From assembly GCA_021399435.1 (NCBI GenBank), contig JAJTUP010000061.1:186001-250000 (forward strand): a stretch of 64,000 nucleotides of DNA, given 5' to 3'. This document shows positions 1-11,065 of the stretch, one piece after another (position 1 is the stretch's first letter; each line of letters begins with the position of its first letter). Made by a program: the position numbers and the translations under genes. The DNA is from Diaporthe sp. PMI_573. Its lineage: Eukaryota; Ascomycota; Sordariomycetes; Diaporthales; Diaporthaceae. The notes under the pieces were generated by a model, which ran no database searches, was not told the DNA's origin, and worked only from the letters and a program-made list of their open reading frames with translations.

Positions 1-342
1 GAAATGATATTTGAAATTTACGGTGGATTGACAGCACAAGGTTGGCTCCCTGAGGAAGATTGGCCACCCGAAATATGCCTGCTGAAAACGCCAGCGTGTG
101 CGGACGGGACAGAAATCAACACGGAGGCCAGCCAGGACTGACGCCTACAGCACAGGACTCATGATTTAGCCAATCTAATTATAATCAAAGGCAGGATTTA
201 GAGTGGCTACCTCAAATCTTTTAGGAGAGATGACATAGACTTGACCCGGTCTCACTGAAAGAGGGCCTAAACAATGCGAGCCAGTCCTGCATAGCAACTA
301 ATAAATCTATCTCACCACTATCGTTGCCACTGAACTGTCGAT
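1..342. other. no gene seen
   Basis: I see no coding frame, repeat or RNA signature that I can support in this stretch. Confidence 0.5.
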
Positions 343-675
343 TCATAAATCCATCTTCGGGGGTTTTGGAGAGGTGTATACCCCGCCCGTGTCGTCAGGT
401 AAGCGATTGCTATGTATTATACGAACGAACTGGTGCGTAATATCTGCTGCATAATAGGACGAGCTTCTAAGGCCCGACCGGAGCTCCTTATCGAAATAGT
501 CTCCCAGCTCTTGGTTCTTGTGAACACGTTCTAGTAAATAGATGTATTCGGCGGGGCTCAGTATCTGCTTCAGGCACTGATTTAGTGCAACCGGGTCATC
601 CACACTCGCCCATCCGCGCTTTGCCTCAATAGTCAGAAAACAGAAGGCTCGGTCTTTGTTGGTGGCGTGACACCC
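343..675 (-). pseudogene. fragment of an unidentified fungal protein with an FLTIEAK-type motif
   Basis: The minus strand is open from just after a TGA at 676-678 to the TAA at 343. The translation carries FCFLTIEAKRGW, then DDPVALNQCLKQ and a helical segment. A hydrophobic strand ending in (I/V)EAK followed by VALNQ is typical of fungal proteins with a restriction-endonuclease-like fold, so this is probably the C-terminal part of such a protein. There is no good start codon and the 5' part is missing, so I treat it as a truncated relic. The family call is from motif memory only. Confidence 0.35.
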
Positions 676-1598
676 TCATAGCACACAAGTCTCTGCGTCG
701 CCTTAGGGAACGAGCTCCATTGAAAGTTTTGGAACAATTTCTCTCGACGGCACCCAGTCGCCAGGTTCGGTCTCGACCTCCTGTGAGGCAGCCGTAGGTC
801 GCGTGTATCTACTTCCTAAACGAGTAAAAGTCGACAATTGCCCCACCTATATACCCGGATCAAGATCGCGTCCTGACTCAACACCTGAAATCAGCCACGC
901 GTCTTTGATCCCATTATATAGCTGGGCTGTCGAGTGTTCCTGTCCGTTTCCTTCTATTATTTGACATCCCATATTCTTCGTTTTCGCGTGCCGTGGCCAT
1001 TCCTGCACTTACCACTCACACGACCCGCTCCCCTCAATCACCTTCCGTAGTAGCCACTGGGCGGCTCACCCGAGTTCACCATGGCATCTCTCCAGATGCC
1101 CGGCCGAAGCCAGCCGACGAGGTTAACGAAACGAACTATCCAAGGTCACCCGAAGCTCCTTATCACCAAACCGAGCATTGCAAAAGGCAAAGTCGCCACG
1201 CTGCTGCGCACTCCTCCAGACTCTGGTGCATCCACATCCTGACATCCCAGTCGAGCGAATCAAAGGATGCATCATGCGAAACGGTAAGATTTCCACGAAC
1301 TTGGCCTACTGTTATAGCACAAATCCAAATTATATCCAATAAATCGTCACTCAATCTGAGACGAAAGCTAGCATTTGCAAGAGACAGCCCCCACGCATTG
1401 CTATCAACAGTGATACTCAAAGTCAACGAAATAGTCAGTGTTGAACTCAGCCACCTGCGAATGCTCCAGCTGGTGGAAGCCGGGCTCGAAGCCAAACCAG
1501 ATGTCTTGCACTTCCTCTATCGAGTGCTGGAACGAAAAGGTCTCCACGTTTCCACGTCTCTCCATGCTTTCCCCGTGTGGTGAACGGGTCATTGCTGC
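676..1598. other. overlapping weak ORFs, no confident gene
   Basis: A 196-codon plus-strand ORF (993-1583) is opposed by minus-strand ORFs (1163-1495 and 1404-1592). The minus frame near 1404-1560 has a protein-like composition (EEVQDIWFGFEPGFHQLE), but it stops without a recognisable domain. I cannot tell which strand, if either, was ever coding. It may be the remains of exons belonging with the zinc-finger gene that follows. Confidence 0.3.
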
Positions 1599-2186
1599 CT
1601 AGAATCGGTCAAAGAAAGAGTCCATGATATCGGCTAACAACCCACTGTCGACCTCACTGCCTCCACTTCTGATATTAGCAACATCAGATATGATCTCAGC
1701 CTTCTTTTCGTTCCAAAAGCCGCGGAGTAAGGGGACCATCTCCTCGATGTAGTTACTCATAAAGGCTGATTGGGGGCGAGGACAGCCCGGAAAGATCACG
1801 TCCCACATCTCGAACCACTGTTCGTGCAGCGACTTTTTCCTTGTCGAGTTCTTCTTCAGCTTGTTCCTCTGATCATCCGATATACCTTCGAATTGAAATG
1901 GTTGTCGCTTTTCACAGTCTGCACAGCGGGAATGCTTGTCGCGGGCTCCCGCCGATGTGAACAATTCATAGCATGGTGCGCAATAATAAGGTGGCTTGGT
2001 GTGCTGGCGGTATATATGCTTTTTGACGTCCTTGATGCGGTTGAGGGTGTATTTGAGACATCTGTGGTACTTTTGTGGGTTGGACTTCTGGAATGGGCAG
2101 GCGAAGACCGTACTGAATCCTTGCTCATTGTGTTCTGTGCCAATGGACTGGGTATATTTATCCTTCTGACTGCTAGGAGCTGGCAT
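1599..2186 (-). CDS. fungal C2H2-like zinc-finger protein, copy 1
   Basis: A 195-aa protein that starts at ATG 2186. Residues 28-60 read ACPFQK...RCLKYTLNRIKDVKKHIYRQH and are followed by YYCAPCYELFTSAGARDKHSR, giving a Cys-x2-Cys...His arrangement after a His-rich 'KDVKxHIYRxH' helix. It then has an EQWFEMWDVIFPGCPRPQSA block and an acidic tail. This domain order is a recurrent fungal family of unknown function, often near het-type or mobile genes. Two relatives lie in this window (10196-10708 and 52739-53290). The ORF is uninterrupted, so it may be expressed; the role (nucleic-acid or protein binding) is an inference from the Cys/His pattern. A longer N-terminus encoded by upstream exons cannot be excluded. 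Confidence 0.65.
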   Translation of the reverse strand: MPAPSSQKDKYTQSIGTEHNEQGFSTVFACPFQKSNPQKYHRCLKYTLNRIKDVKKHIYRQHTKPPYYCAPCYELFTSAGARDKHSRCADCEKRQPFQFEGISDDQRNKLKKNSTRKKSLHEQWFEMWDVIFPGCPRPQSAFMSNYIEEMVPLLRGFWNEKKAEIISDVANIRSGGSEVDSGLLADIMDSFFDRF

Positions 2187-4023
2187 ATCGTTTGGAAATG
2201 CTGTCCCCGGCGAGCTTTTGTCTTCACAGATTTGGCGATAATTACCATTATCTCGTCATCTGGCGAGACAGGTGGGATGAAGACTTTACACTTCTGAAAA
2301 GATTCTCAGCCGAAAGGACGGGTGTCGTGGTCCGAGGCGTGGGTTATGCAAAACATGAAAAAAAGACAGCGAATATTTAAGTAAATCCAATGCTACCATG
2401 GAGCAGAACCATCTTCGCAGGTCAGCTACCTCGCCCTCTATACCTCGTCTGAAGAAGCGGGCATCCGACGCCAGTATTGATGACAATGATTAGTCTGGCT
2501 GCCGTGCCAAGGTCCAAAAGTTTGGAGATAAAGAAGTGGCTGTATCACGAGGGTAATCGGCGGATCTAAGAAACCATAGGGACCCATATTCTATTCGTGG
2601 CATTCTTCTCTAGCATCATATGAGTCATTCGCTTCCGTAATCAGAGCCGCCGCTCCTTTTTTGGCTGTCCGATTGTGGGTACTTCTGTACACATTGGATA
2701 TCACCAGTTTACGAGAAAAGATCCCGCGCCGCAAACTACTGCTTCAAATTGGCCACATTTCGCAATTGGTTCATTACAGTTTAGGAGGATACGACAGGAG
2801 CAGACAAGAAGCCGTCGACTCCCAAATCCATCGAGGACCTGCCTGCTCAAGTCCCCTGCCCCGAGGACCCTCTGCATGGATTCACTATGGCTCCGGGGTG
2901 GCGTGCCAAGGCAGGTAGACCCCGTACCCACAGACGCCTATAAACACCGGAGAGCCTCGGACGCGGGATCTATGCATCGACGGGTCATGCCCTTATGGAG
3001 CTTATCACTCACAGCAGCCCGCAGACGAAGCCCTCACAGTTAAGAAAGAACAAGATGGTATTGACTATTCCGATTAGCGGCAGAGCGGACGCATGGCGTT
3101 CCTCAAGGGGCATTCCCTAAGCTTTTGGATGTTGACATAGTCCACTTCGGGAACACACATCTCGATTTTCACCGCATTTTTGAAGGCTGTTCTTTCCCAC
3201 TTATATGTCAATTGTTTTGTTACCCATCAAGGCGTCCTCGGCTTCCTGATACAAGGATGGGAGACCGTTCATGTGTGTGAATGCAGTGGGCATTGACTCA
3301 GCCGCAGCCACCTCTTGAGCTCTACGGGATACTGCATTCACTCTAATGATAAGGCATTTTGTCTCAATTGGATATTCTGATGGGAATTAGTGGGAAGGGG
3401 GGACCGTCCGATAGGACAGGTGAGTCACCACGTTACAAGAGCTATATAAAGAGACTGGCATGGAGCCGTTGCCCTCCTCACCATTCTTCTTGCAACTTTT
3501 GTACAGCTACCTTGACTGTCTCCCCGATCCAGCTGGCCATGGGCGTGTGCGCCAGCAACATCTTCGCCGGCAGCGACCCCACCACGATCTCGCTTAATGG
3601 AGAGAAACAAGCAGCCACCTCCGACTGCCTCATTTAGCGACAGCGGTCTGAAGCCAGCTAGTTGAAATTGGAATCCCGATATACGTGGTGTTGATTGGTG
3701 GGCTGAAAAGTGGATTGAGTGGGCAAGTAGGCCTGATAAAGGAACATTGGTACATCAAAATTGTTTTCTTCGGCTGGCGCCGTCAGCTCAAAATTTTGGG
3801 GAGCAAATATAGTAGCTACCCTTGAAATAGCTTAAGTTTCGTGCCGCCTTTTAATTTGCTATCTTAGGCACGTATCCTATTTCCGGGGCATGGCTTTGAT
3901 CTGGTTTCCTCGGAAGATGGGCAAGCCGGCTCGATCCCGCGAAGACATGCCGCCCTCATTAGAATTATTGGTCCACCGTTTCAAGTCGGTCCAGAAATCG
4001 GTGCAAGGCTTCACCTTGATTAC
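2187..4023. other. intergenic, nothing recognised
   Basis: Only short overlapping ORFs occur here (2661-3043, 3359-3637, 3890-4186). None has a domain or a composition that convinces me, and I see no terminal repeats. Confidence 0.45.
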
Positions 4024-4389
4024 TCAACTATGGTCGCGCCCATGGCGGTCCATTTGTGGCCCGTTAATTGTTGAGAGTGACTTGAGCGCCACTTCAATAA
4101 ACCGAACATTCCACGTAAGAGTTACCACAGTGGACAGCGCCTCCGATATCTTTCGGAAGTCGTCCAGGAGGAGTCTTGCTGCGTGAACCGCAGGGACCAC
4201 GATGCTCGATCTAGAAGATGGGAGCTGGAACTCTTTATTAATTATTCGGTTCTTGAGTCCCACTGTTAAGCCGTTATTCCAATCTCCGAATATAATGGCG
4301 GTGCGCTCAGCTATGGGAGTAATTGATTCGCGAGCTGTATAGAAATTGACGTAGTGGTGAGAGTTAATGCGAACTCGGCGCAGCGGAGC
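4024..4389 (-). pseudogene. unidentified protein fragment, 3' part
   Basis: The minus strand stays open for about 122 codons between a TAG at 4390-4392 and the stop at 4024. The translation looks like real protein: RESITPIAERTAIIFGDWNNG, then VPAVHAARLLLDDFRKISEAL and TWNVRFIEVALKSL. It has no in-frame ATG near the left edge of the open frame, so it is probably a final exon or a 5'-truncated copy. I do not recognise the family. The amphipathic helices suggest a structured domain and not a shadow ORF. Confidence 0.4.
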
Positions 4390-5808
4390 CTAAGGGTTTT
4401 GGAGGACAGAGCAGAGGATGGGTAAAAAGAAAAAGGCCTTAACGAAGACTATACAGTGCAACTCATGTATAGAGAAGATAAAGAAGGTAAGGGAACAAGG
4501 GTGAAGGCTGGTGATAGGAAAACGCGCATTTTATACCAAAACTCTCTTCAGAGAGCTGACTCATTTGTGAAAGTGCTGCTTGTGACTGTACTGATATTGT
4601 CCCCCCCTCCAAACCCCCAAAAAAGGGGGGGGGGATTCGTCAGGGTCAATTACCTCTACTCCGTGGCTTTCGTGGTGCCAAGGAACATTGCTAGCAAATG
4701 ACAGATGTGAGAGGGCTGCCCGCCATATGCAGATAACGTACCCGGCCCACAACACCACAAATCCAAATAGCGAGACGGAGTCTCGCCAACTGGTGGGTCC
4801 GTATCGCCCCACGTATGGTCACCCATGTGATGACTGATCCGCAGAACCTTAAACTCGAACTGTACAGTTCAGTACAGTGCTGTAGCATACGACCGAAATC
4901 CAGATGAGTCTAAAGCCTGACAGAAGTATAGGCATTCGGGGGTAATTCGCTCAATTCAATTCCTACACAATCCATGCTAACCCTCACACTGTATTGGACC
5001 ATAACTTGTGCTCGATATTGCTTCAGCCTGTGATGACACAGGCTACATCAAGTCTAGGTGGGACTGTTCATCTTTTTCTGGTTGGAGGGCAGGGCCGGAG
5101 AGAGCAGTTATACCTGATTCGCCATGCCCTGTCGATTTTACTGGAGGCTGCTTATTGGAAGCGAGCTGTATGGTCAACAAAGAGTAGCCCTGGTGCTTTC
5201 AATGCTCATGAGTGTTGGTCCAATTATGTTTTGGTCTGAATATCACCTTGATCTAGACCTTTTACCTCTTCGCCTGATTATTGTGGACATCAAATCCAGA
5301 CCCTGATGTGGGAGCCGCTTCAAATGTTGCCTAAGCTTCACTGGCGTGCTAATGCACTATTATTAGTGTTTGCACGATGTAGATCCCAGCCTGGATTAGC
5401 TTCGTCAAGCTGAGACAAACAGAGATTGCGCCAAAGGAGGCATTGGCGTATATTGTACATATATATAGCTATGGTGTCACAAGAGTGCAAAGCTGACCAC
5501 CTTTGCTAGATCTAAATCGCTTGATAGTGAAGCCTGCTGTTAGAAATAAGGCGCGTAGGTAGAGTGAAAGGTAGTTAGGCATCGCAACATAGCACAGAAT
5601 GTTCAGATCCTGATCTGCCCTCATGCAACCCCTTGCCCAGCATCTTCCCCAGAGACTCCCGACATCAACTAAAGGCGCTAGAGGCCCTGGTTAGGGCCGT
5701 TCCAGGTATATTACTAAGCGAGGAACGCGTAGAATCTTTACCTATTCATACCTACATTACTTTAGTACTCGAAGAATTGTTTCTTTTTCGACCTCGCGGG
5801 CGCCAAAA
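4390..5808. other. intergenic; homopolymer C/A/G tract at about 4602-4633
   Basis: No supported gene. A run of C, then A, then G (4602-4633) can fold on itself and is a likely sequencing or replication trouble spot. The 5' terminus of the hAT element that follows should lie in this stretch, but I could not find a partner for its 3' terminal repeat. Confidence 0.45.
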
Positions 5809-8587
5809 ATGGACTCACCTACGCCCTCGTCCCTCGTTTCCTCCACGCCACAAGATACCGAGATCGTGGGCTACCCTGATTACTCCGTTTGGACTGAGGA
5901 ACGCTGGGCAGCTTACCCAGGGCTTGCCAACTACCATAACCCAACAAAAGAACGCAAATGGTGGTGGCGATATGGCTTCAGACTCAGAGATTGTTCTCGG
6001 CCTAAAAACCAAGATCAGATCTGGGTGTGCGAGTCTTGTTTTCTTGCAAAGAAACCTGCGAAGGATACCAAATTCGTGGCTACAACTAGCAGGTCCATCG
6101 AGAAGCATCTAAAGGATAGCCATGGCGTTATAGACCCTAAGGTATGTGACAAAATAGATGAGGGTTCATAAGCTGACGCCTAGAATGCTGTGCAGATTAA
6201 TGAAGCCGAGTCTACGCCTGTACCCTCGCAGAGGACCCTCAACTCCATGATCGACTTTTCGAAACCGGCGCAACAAGCAGTCCACGGGCGGTTAATAATA
6301 CGCTTCAAGAAGCCGGTGAACGACTTATTGATACTTGACTGGCTTGTCTGCTCGAATCTGTCATTCAATATCGTGAATGATACTCGTTGGCGCCGTCAAC
6401 AGCTGTATAACAACCCCGTGCTTGAGGAGAAGGACCTACCACACTCGAAAACCCTTGTTCGCCTCCTTCTGCGTGAATATCACCGCGCCCTACCCAAAAT
6501 CAGAGCTTTCCTTCAAAGCGCGCGCGGCTTGATCCATCTAACGTTTGACGGCTGGACCTCGAGGAGATTCACGTCATTCGTAGGGTTGACTGCCAATTTC
6601 ATCGACAAAGACTTCAACAGATGGACCATCTTGTTAGGTTTGCCACCTTTGATGAAGCGCCACAGAGGCTCAGATATTGCTGAGGAAATCTTAGCCATAA
6701 TCCGCTTTTTTGAGATTCAAGATTGCGTGGGCTACTGTACCTTGGATAACGAGTCTAAGAATAGGACAACGATGGCCAAGATTGGCGAAGCACTCGGGCT
6801 CGACGCTGAGGAGAGGCAGATTAGCTGTGGTCCGCACGTTTTGCAGCTCTGTACCCGCGCCTTGATGTATGGTGAGGGTTGTAAGCGCCTGCCGCTTGAC
6901 CAGGTCCTCCGAAACTGGCTTCAAGACAGCTTCGCTGACGAGGACGAGGAAAACGAGGCTCTAGAACGTGCCTTTGACGAAGTTGCCATCAACCCTGAGG
7001 AGGACCTTACGCAACAGGATTCGGCTAGTGAGGATGAGGATGATGATGCTTTAGATACTGATCCTTTTGTTGATACTGAGGACGAGGATGATGAGTACAA
7101 CAATTCTGACGTATCTGACGAATTAGTTGAAGCCGCCGCGTGCGCCTTTGATTACTCTACGCCTAGTCAGCTAACCAGGAAAACGATGGAAAAGTACCAA
7201 AAACGAGGTCCTTTTGGTAAGCTTCACAACCATGGCAACTGCTTCCACAGAAGCAGCCAGCTCGTTGGCGCGTTTCGTGATGCCCAAACAGAACTGGACC
7301 CTTCCGCTACCACCAAGGAATGGGTTCACAACAACGCCACGAGGTGGCAAAGCGACGAGGCAATGGCGGCGCGTGCCTTGGAGATACAGCCGGCGATCAA
7401 ACGACTATACCAAAACCTTGAGTACCAGTGGGACGCAGCTGGTTCGAAGGAAAAGGATAAGCCGCCGGTTCTCGAGTTCAAGTTGGGGGCCCAGGATTGG
7501 CGTGTGGTTGAGGCTATTCAGAATATCCTTTCTCCCTTCAAGTTTGCCTCGAAGAAGCTTCAAGGCATCGGACCTGCTGGCTCTCTTGATCAGTATTTTC
7601 CTCAGATGGAGTATTTGCTGCTTCACCTCGAATCTTGTGCGCAGGGCAAGTGCTATGTTGAACGAGAAAACCCTATTGACCCTACAGGCGACCCTATCCC
7701 CGGGATCGTGAAGATCTTCGAGCATCTTGGCGACCAAGAACGGCGTTTCTTAAAGGCATATATTCGGGTAGGCCTGTGGAAGCTACAGCACTACTACGAT
7801 AAACTCACGAGCTTGGCCTATGCCGCTGCTGTGGTGTTTAATCCAAGCCTCAAGATGACTGGGTTGCAAGGTATTTTTGATGCTGAGCCTCAACGGCAAG
7901 GGTCTAGATGGCGAGACCACTATACTACCAGGTTGAGGGAACGATGGGAGGAGGACTATAAAAATAAGTGAGTTATACATATATTAATAGTCTTTGCTTA
8001 ACTAATCCTCTAGTAGGCCGCGACCTGACTTTAACCCCCAGACTGAGGTCGAACAACAACCAGTCCTCGACATGCTTCAACGCCGCAAACGCTTCTTCGC
8101 GAACGACGCCGACGACGAGGTTCCTAATTCACAAGATACACGGCTAGCAAACAAGAGGAGAAGGGGCAACAAAGGCAAGGACCCTGAGCCCATACAACGA
8201 GAGGATATACAACAAGACGAGCTAGATACATACCTTGTTGAGCCAGTAGTCAACTCAAAGGCGTACCTAAACGACCCAATCGCGTGGTGGCGGGATATTG
8301 GCGCAAAACGATTCCCCAAGCTGTCTTATATGGCAGTTGACTTCCTCACGATACCTTCAGCAGCAGCAGAAACTGAGCGTCAGTTTAGTAGCGTTGGGCA
8401 GATGGTGTCAGCACGGAGGTCTTGTCTTCAGCGGCACGTTATTGGCGCCAGCCAGTGTATTAGGTCTTGGAGCAAAGCAGGCGTCTACAAGGCTGAATTG
8501 CCACTTGAATTGCTAGATCGGGCATCTAGCACGGCGTTACAAAGTGATATTGCACGGGAATTAACTAGATGGGCACAACGTAGCTAA
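5809..8587 (+). CDS. hAT transposase, three exons, about 896 aa
   Basis: Exons are 5809-6141, 6184-7967 and 8014-8587. Intron 1 (42 bp, GTATGT...GCTGAC...TAG) is phase 0. Intron 2 (46 bp, GTGAGT...CTTAAC...TAG) rejoins the frame at either of two tandem acceptors, TAG|TAG. Exon 1 encodes a BED-type zinc finger (C-x2-C near VCESCFL and H-x4-H near KHLKDSH). Exon 2 holds the hAT catalytic core (IHLTFDGWTSRRFTSF, then YCTLDNESKN) interrupted by a strongly acidic Asp/Glu insert at about residues 360-410. Exon 3 carries the hAT C-terminal dimerisation domain (WWRDIGAKRFPKLSYMAVDF, AAETERQFSSVGQM). No internal stops, so potentially active. The last part is duplicated at 55033-56046. Confidence 0.88.
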
Positions 8588-8640
8588 TATAACTGGGAAT
8601 AGCCTCAAATACGCACCCCATCCGATTTAGCAGATCTGAT

Positions 8641-8716
8641 ATCCGATTCCGAATCGGATATAGGCAAATCGGATCCGATCCGATCCGATATAGACCAATC
8701 CGATTCGGAATCGGAT
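8641..8716. repeat. hairpin with 19-bp arms and 38-bp spacer in the hAT 3' end
   Basis: Arms 8641-8659 (ATCCGATTCCGAATCGGAT) and 8698-8716 (its reverse complement) enclose a 38-bp spacer (8660-8697). Further CCGATC words lie on both sides up to 8790. Such subterminal repeats normally bind hAT transposase. The spacer orientation is reversed in the second copy of this end at 55887-55962. Confidence 0.85.
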
Positions 8717-8800
8717 GGGCTTCAGTCTATTCGATCGATTTCAAATCGATGTCGGAATCGGATGGGATTTGGCCATCCGATCGACCGATGGCCTGCTCTG

Positions 8801-9543
8801 GCTCACATCAGACCAGAGCGGTCCAGAAACAAAGACCACAGAAGTGGACGGAAAGCCGGGGCTGGGTGGGTCGAGATGGCTGCCTAAATTTGACCGGCTA
8901 GGCAATTTAGCCATTAAAGGATCTCTTTTCCTAAATGCAAGAACGTTCTCTCGCGAACATCTCTTAAAGCTTCGAAGTTCTTCACGTACTCTCTACAAAA
9001 CACACAGAATGGCGCTAAAGCGAATCAACAAGGAACTGACGGACCTGTCAGTGATCTCCTGTCGAGGCCCAGTCTGGAGTATGGACGAGTAATCGGTCCG
9101 TCGGGAGTCGGGATATTCTAGAGGTGTTAGCTTGGCCATCTACTACCAAGAAGCGGCGGCATCATCACCGGGACACCAAGGGAAATACAATCACTACTCT
9201 ATCTCTCAGTGGACAAGCTCGTGGCACTCAAAACATATCGAATCAAGAAGCGGATGCTTCTCGTTCGATTTATCACGCATCCGGATCCATGAGGAACCGG
9301 CTGCGTGCTATTCCCCAATTCGAACCCTACATGATTCAGCTGGAGACAGTTGAGGGCCGGCCCCTAGGAAGTGGAAACAACGAAAGACCGTACTTTTGTC
9401 GATACTTTCATTTCGAGAACTTTAGAGTACGCGTTCATGCAGTACCGTAAAGTAAGCTGAAAAGGTATTCTACTGGGGCTCTGATAAGTACTTGGGACAT
9501 TATAGGCCAATGTGTAGGTTGACATGAAACGATGGGTTCACCA
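8801..9543. other. intergenic, nothing recognised
   Basis: Overlapping plus-strand ORFs at 9124-9450 have no recognisable motif. I cannot support a gene here. Confidence 0.4.
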
Positions 9544-9759
9544 CTACATTGACGCCGCTTTGCCTCTGCTTCGCCTGCTTCCTCTGTTTCTTTCTTGGTG
9601 GGATAATGCTGACTCCATCCTCGCCAGGCTCATCCTCACCTCCTCTGCTTCGGCTTGAAGAGCCCACTGCTCGTAGAGGACTTCTGGTGGCCCCTTCACG
9701 GTGGCTTCGTTTCTGACAATTTCTGCGTCCTTCGCTAATTCGTGCATGACAGATCCCAC
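9544..9759 (-). other. short ORF with coiled-coil-like composition
   Basis: A 71-codon minus-strand frame reads HELAKDAEIVRNEATVKGPP, then a helical Glu/Ala/Arg-rich stretch and a basic tail. It could be the C-terminal end of a truncated protein, but no domain can be named. It overlaps slightly with the plus-strand fragment at 9735. Confidence 0.25.
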
Positions 9760-10030
9760 GAATTCTCACGATAATGCCGAAAGACCTGTGGGTCCCCGCA
9801 TATTTCTAGCCGCTCCTGTTGAACAAGGTGGAAAGAGTCGAGTCGATTCTATTTTGCTGGACACTCCATCCGACACGGTCGGGGTGATAGCCCGCATCCC
9901 TCTGCTACCTCAGATTGTCAGGACCCATCCAGGCTTTATGCCAAACGCAAAAGTCCTCTTGAGGAATACGAGTTGCTTCTCGCAATTACTAACGACTCTG
10001 ATTCAAATGTCGATACCGCAAACAGAATGA
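9735..10030 (+). pseudogene. truncated copy of an unidentified final exon, paralogous to 31093-31377
   Basis: The frame reads PTNSHDNAERP, then RIFLAAPVEQGGKSRVDSIL and PSDTVGVIARIP. This aligns with PSDSHDKAGKH...RMFLTAPLEEDGKSSVNSIF...PSDMIGVEAHMS on the minus strand at 31377-31093. The nucleotide similarity starts at about 9728, just ahead of a possible intron acceptor (CAG) present in both copies. The right-hand part after about 9960 no longer matches. Function unknown; the matched pair shows a dispersed gene family or a piece of a mobile element. Confidence 0.45.
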
Positions 10031-10195
10031 GACCTTTCAGATGCGCAACATATCCAGCTGGTCTCAATTAAAAATCTAGAGTTCCTAAAACACTATTCAC
10101 CTTCTGAGACTGCCACTTAGGTTTAATTCGGGCCAAAGTACCGCACCATGCAAGCGCAGGCAAAAATATACGTTGAGCCGAACAGGTCGGCTGTC

Positions 10196-10708
10196 TCAAT
10201 CCATCACTGTCTCATCAATAAAAGCCTCGTAAAATGGGCATTCGTAGTCGAGGCAGATATACTGAATAGGGACTAAATCCTTCAAGATGTCATCCTGATA
10301 CGCTGATCTTGGCCTTTCAGCGTTGGGGAAAAGCATTTCCCAGATGTGATACCATTGTTCCTCTTCGCTCATACTCCGAGGCGCTTTCTCGCTCAGTTTC
10401 TTCCTCTGATCCTCATGGATTCCCATGGATTGCTCCAATAATGAACGATGCACAGCTTGACATCCTCTCTGCCGGCTGTGATTATCACGGTCGGTAGTTG
10501 TGTTAAAGATTTGGCAACAAGCAGCGCAATAATATTCGGGATTGGAATGGCAGCGATAGACGTGCTGCTTCACGTCCTTGATCCGTCGCAATACGGCTCT
10601 GAAACATCTCTGGTGCCTTAATGGATCGCGTTTCTGAAAAGGACAGGCTAGTGTGGCCCCTTGACCACTTACACCGGCTTTCATTCGTAAGGCTGGTCGC
10701 ATCTCCAA
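10196..10708 (-). CDS. fungal C2H2-like zinc-finger protein, copy 2
   Basis: A 170-aa ORF with the same domain order as 1599-2186: LACPFQKRDPLRHQRC, then RRIKDVKQHVYRCH, YYCAACCQIFNTTTDRDNHSRQ and EEQWYHIWEMLFPNAERPRSA. Compared with copy 1 the acidic C-terminal tail is replaced by a different sequence ending in FYEAFIDETVMD. Uninterrupted, but the N-terminus before the first Cys motif is short, so a 5' exon may be missing. Function unknown; Cys/His zinc binding is inferred. Confidence 0.6.
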   Translation of the reverse strand: MEMRPALRMKAGVSGQGATLACPFQKRDPLRHQRCFRAVLRRIKDVKQHVYRCHSNPEYYCAACCQIFNTTTDRDNHSRQRGCQAVHRSLLEQSMGIHEDQRKKLSEKAPRSMSEEEQWYHIWEMLFPNAERPRSAYQDDILKDLVPIQYICLDYECPFYEAFIDETVMD

Positions 10709-11065
10709 GCTATCCCAAAGTTTTATGGCCTCTCAAACCAGACAAGCTTCGAGGTCGACGAGGTTGACTGGGCTTCGCATTATCACTGCTTCAGGTTTCC
10801 CGTCGCGGCACCAAAGCCAAAGACAACTGAGAGATCTGTGAAGGACAAAATGTGGCGAAGGCAGCATGCGGAGGGGCCAATTGACGACAGGTGGACTTTC
10901 ATCCGCGTGCTCCAGGACGAACGGGATTTGAAGAAGTTACAGGTGCTCGAGTCCCGGAAGGAGTGGCTTGCTGGAACTCGGGGCGGCGTAATTACTACAC
11001 TACTTCCTTGGTATTCCAGGACAGGACAGCCGACTCGACCGACAAAGCATCAACCCGGCCACTGA
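10691..11065 (+). other. unidentified open frame, protein-like
   Basis: The plus strand is open from just after a TAA (10688-10690) to TGA at 11063-11065. It includes SFEVDEVDWASHYHCFRFPV and DDRWTFIRVLQDERDLKKLQ, a composition more like protein than noise. The only in-frame ATG comes late (about 10838). It probably represents a truncated exon, as the last 30 residues look like unrelated read-through. No family recognised. Confidence 0.3.

Larger units (their letters stand above)
5809..8800 (+). mobile_element. hAT-superfamily DNA transposon, copy 1 (5' end not located)
   Basis: It contains a full three-exon hAT transposase gene and a 3' non-coding end packed with CCGATT/AATCGG words. The element boundary at 8800 (CTGCTCTG) is set by comparison: from 7787 to 8800 the sequence matches 55033-56046 almost base for base and diverges immediately after. 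Read inward from that end the terminus starts CAGAGCAGG, matching the CAG-start usual for hAT ends. I found no matching 5' inverted repeat or 8-bp target duplication. Confidence 0.75.

Noticed and set aside
993..1583. 196-codon plus-strand ORF
   Set aside because: Opposed by minus frames of similar quality; no domain and no clear promoter or intron logic.
8715..9092. 125-codon plus-strand ORF
   Set aside because: Its first third is the palindromic hAT end read through, and the rest has no motif.
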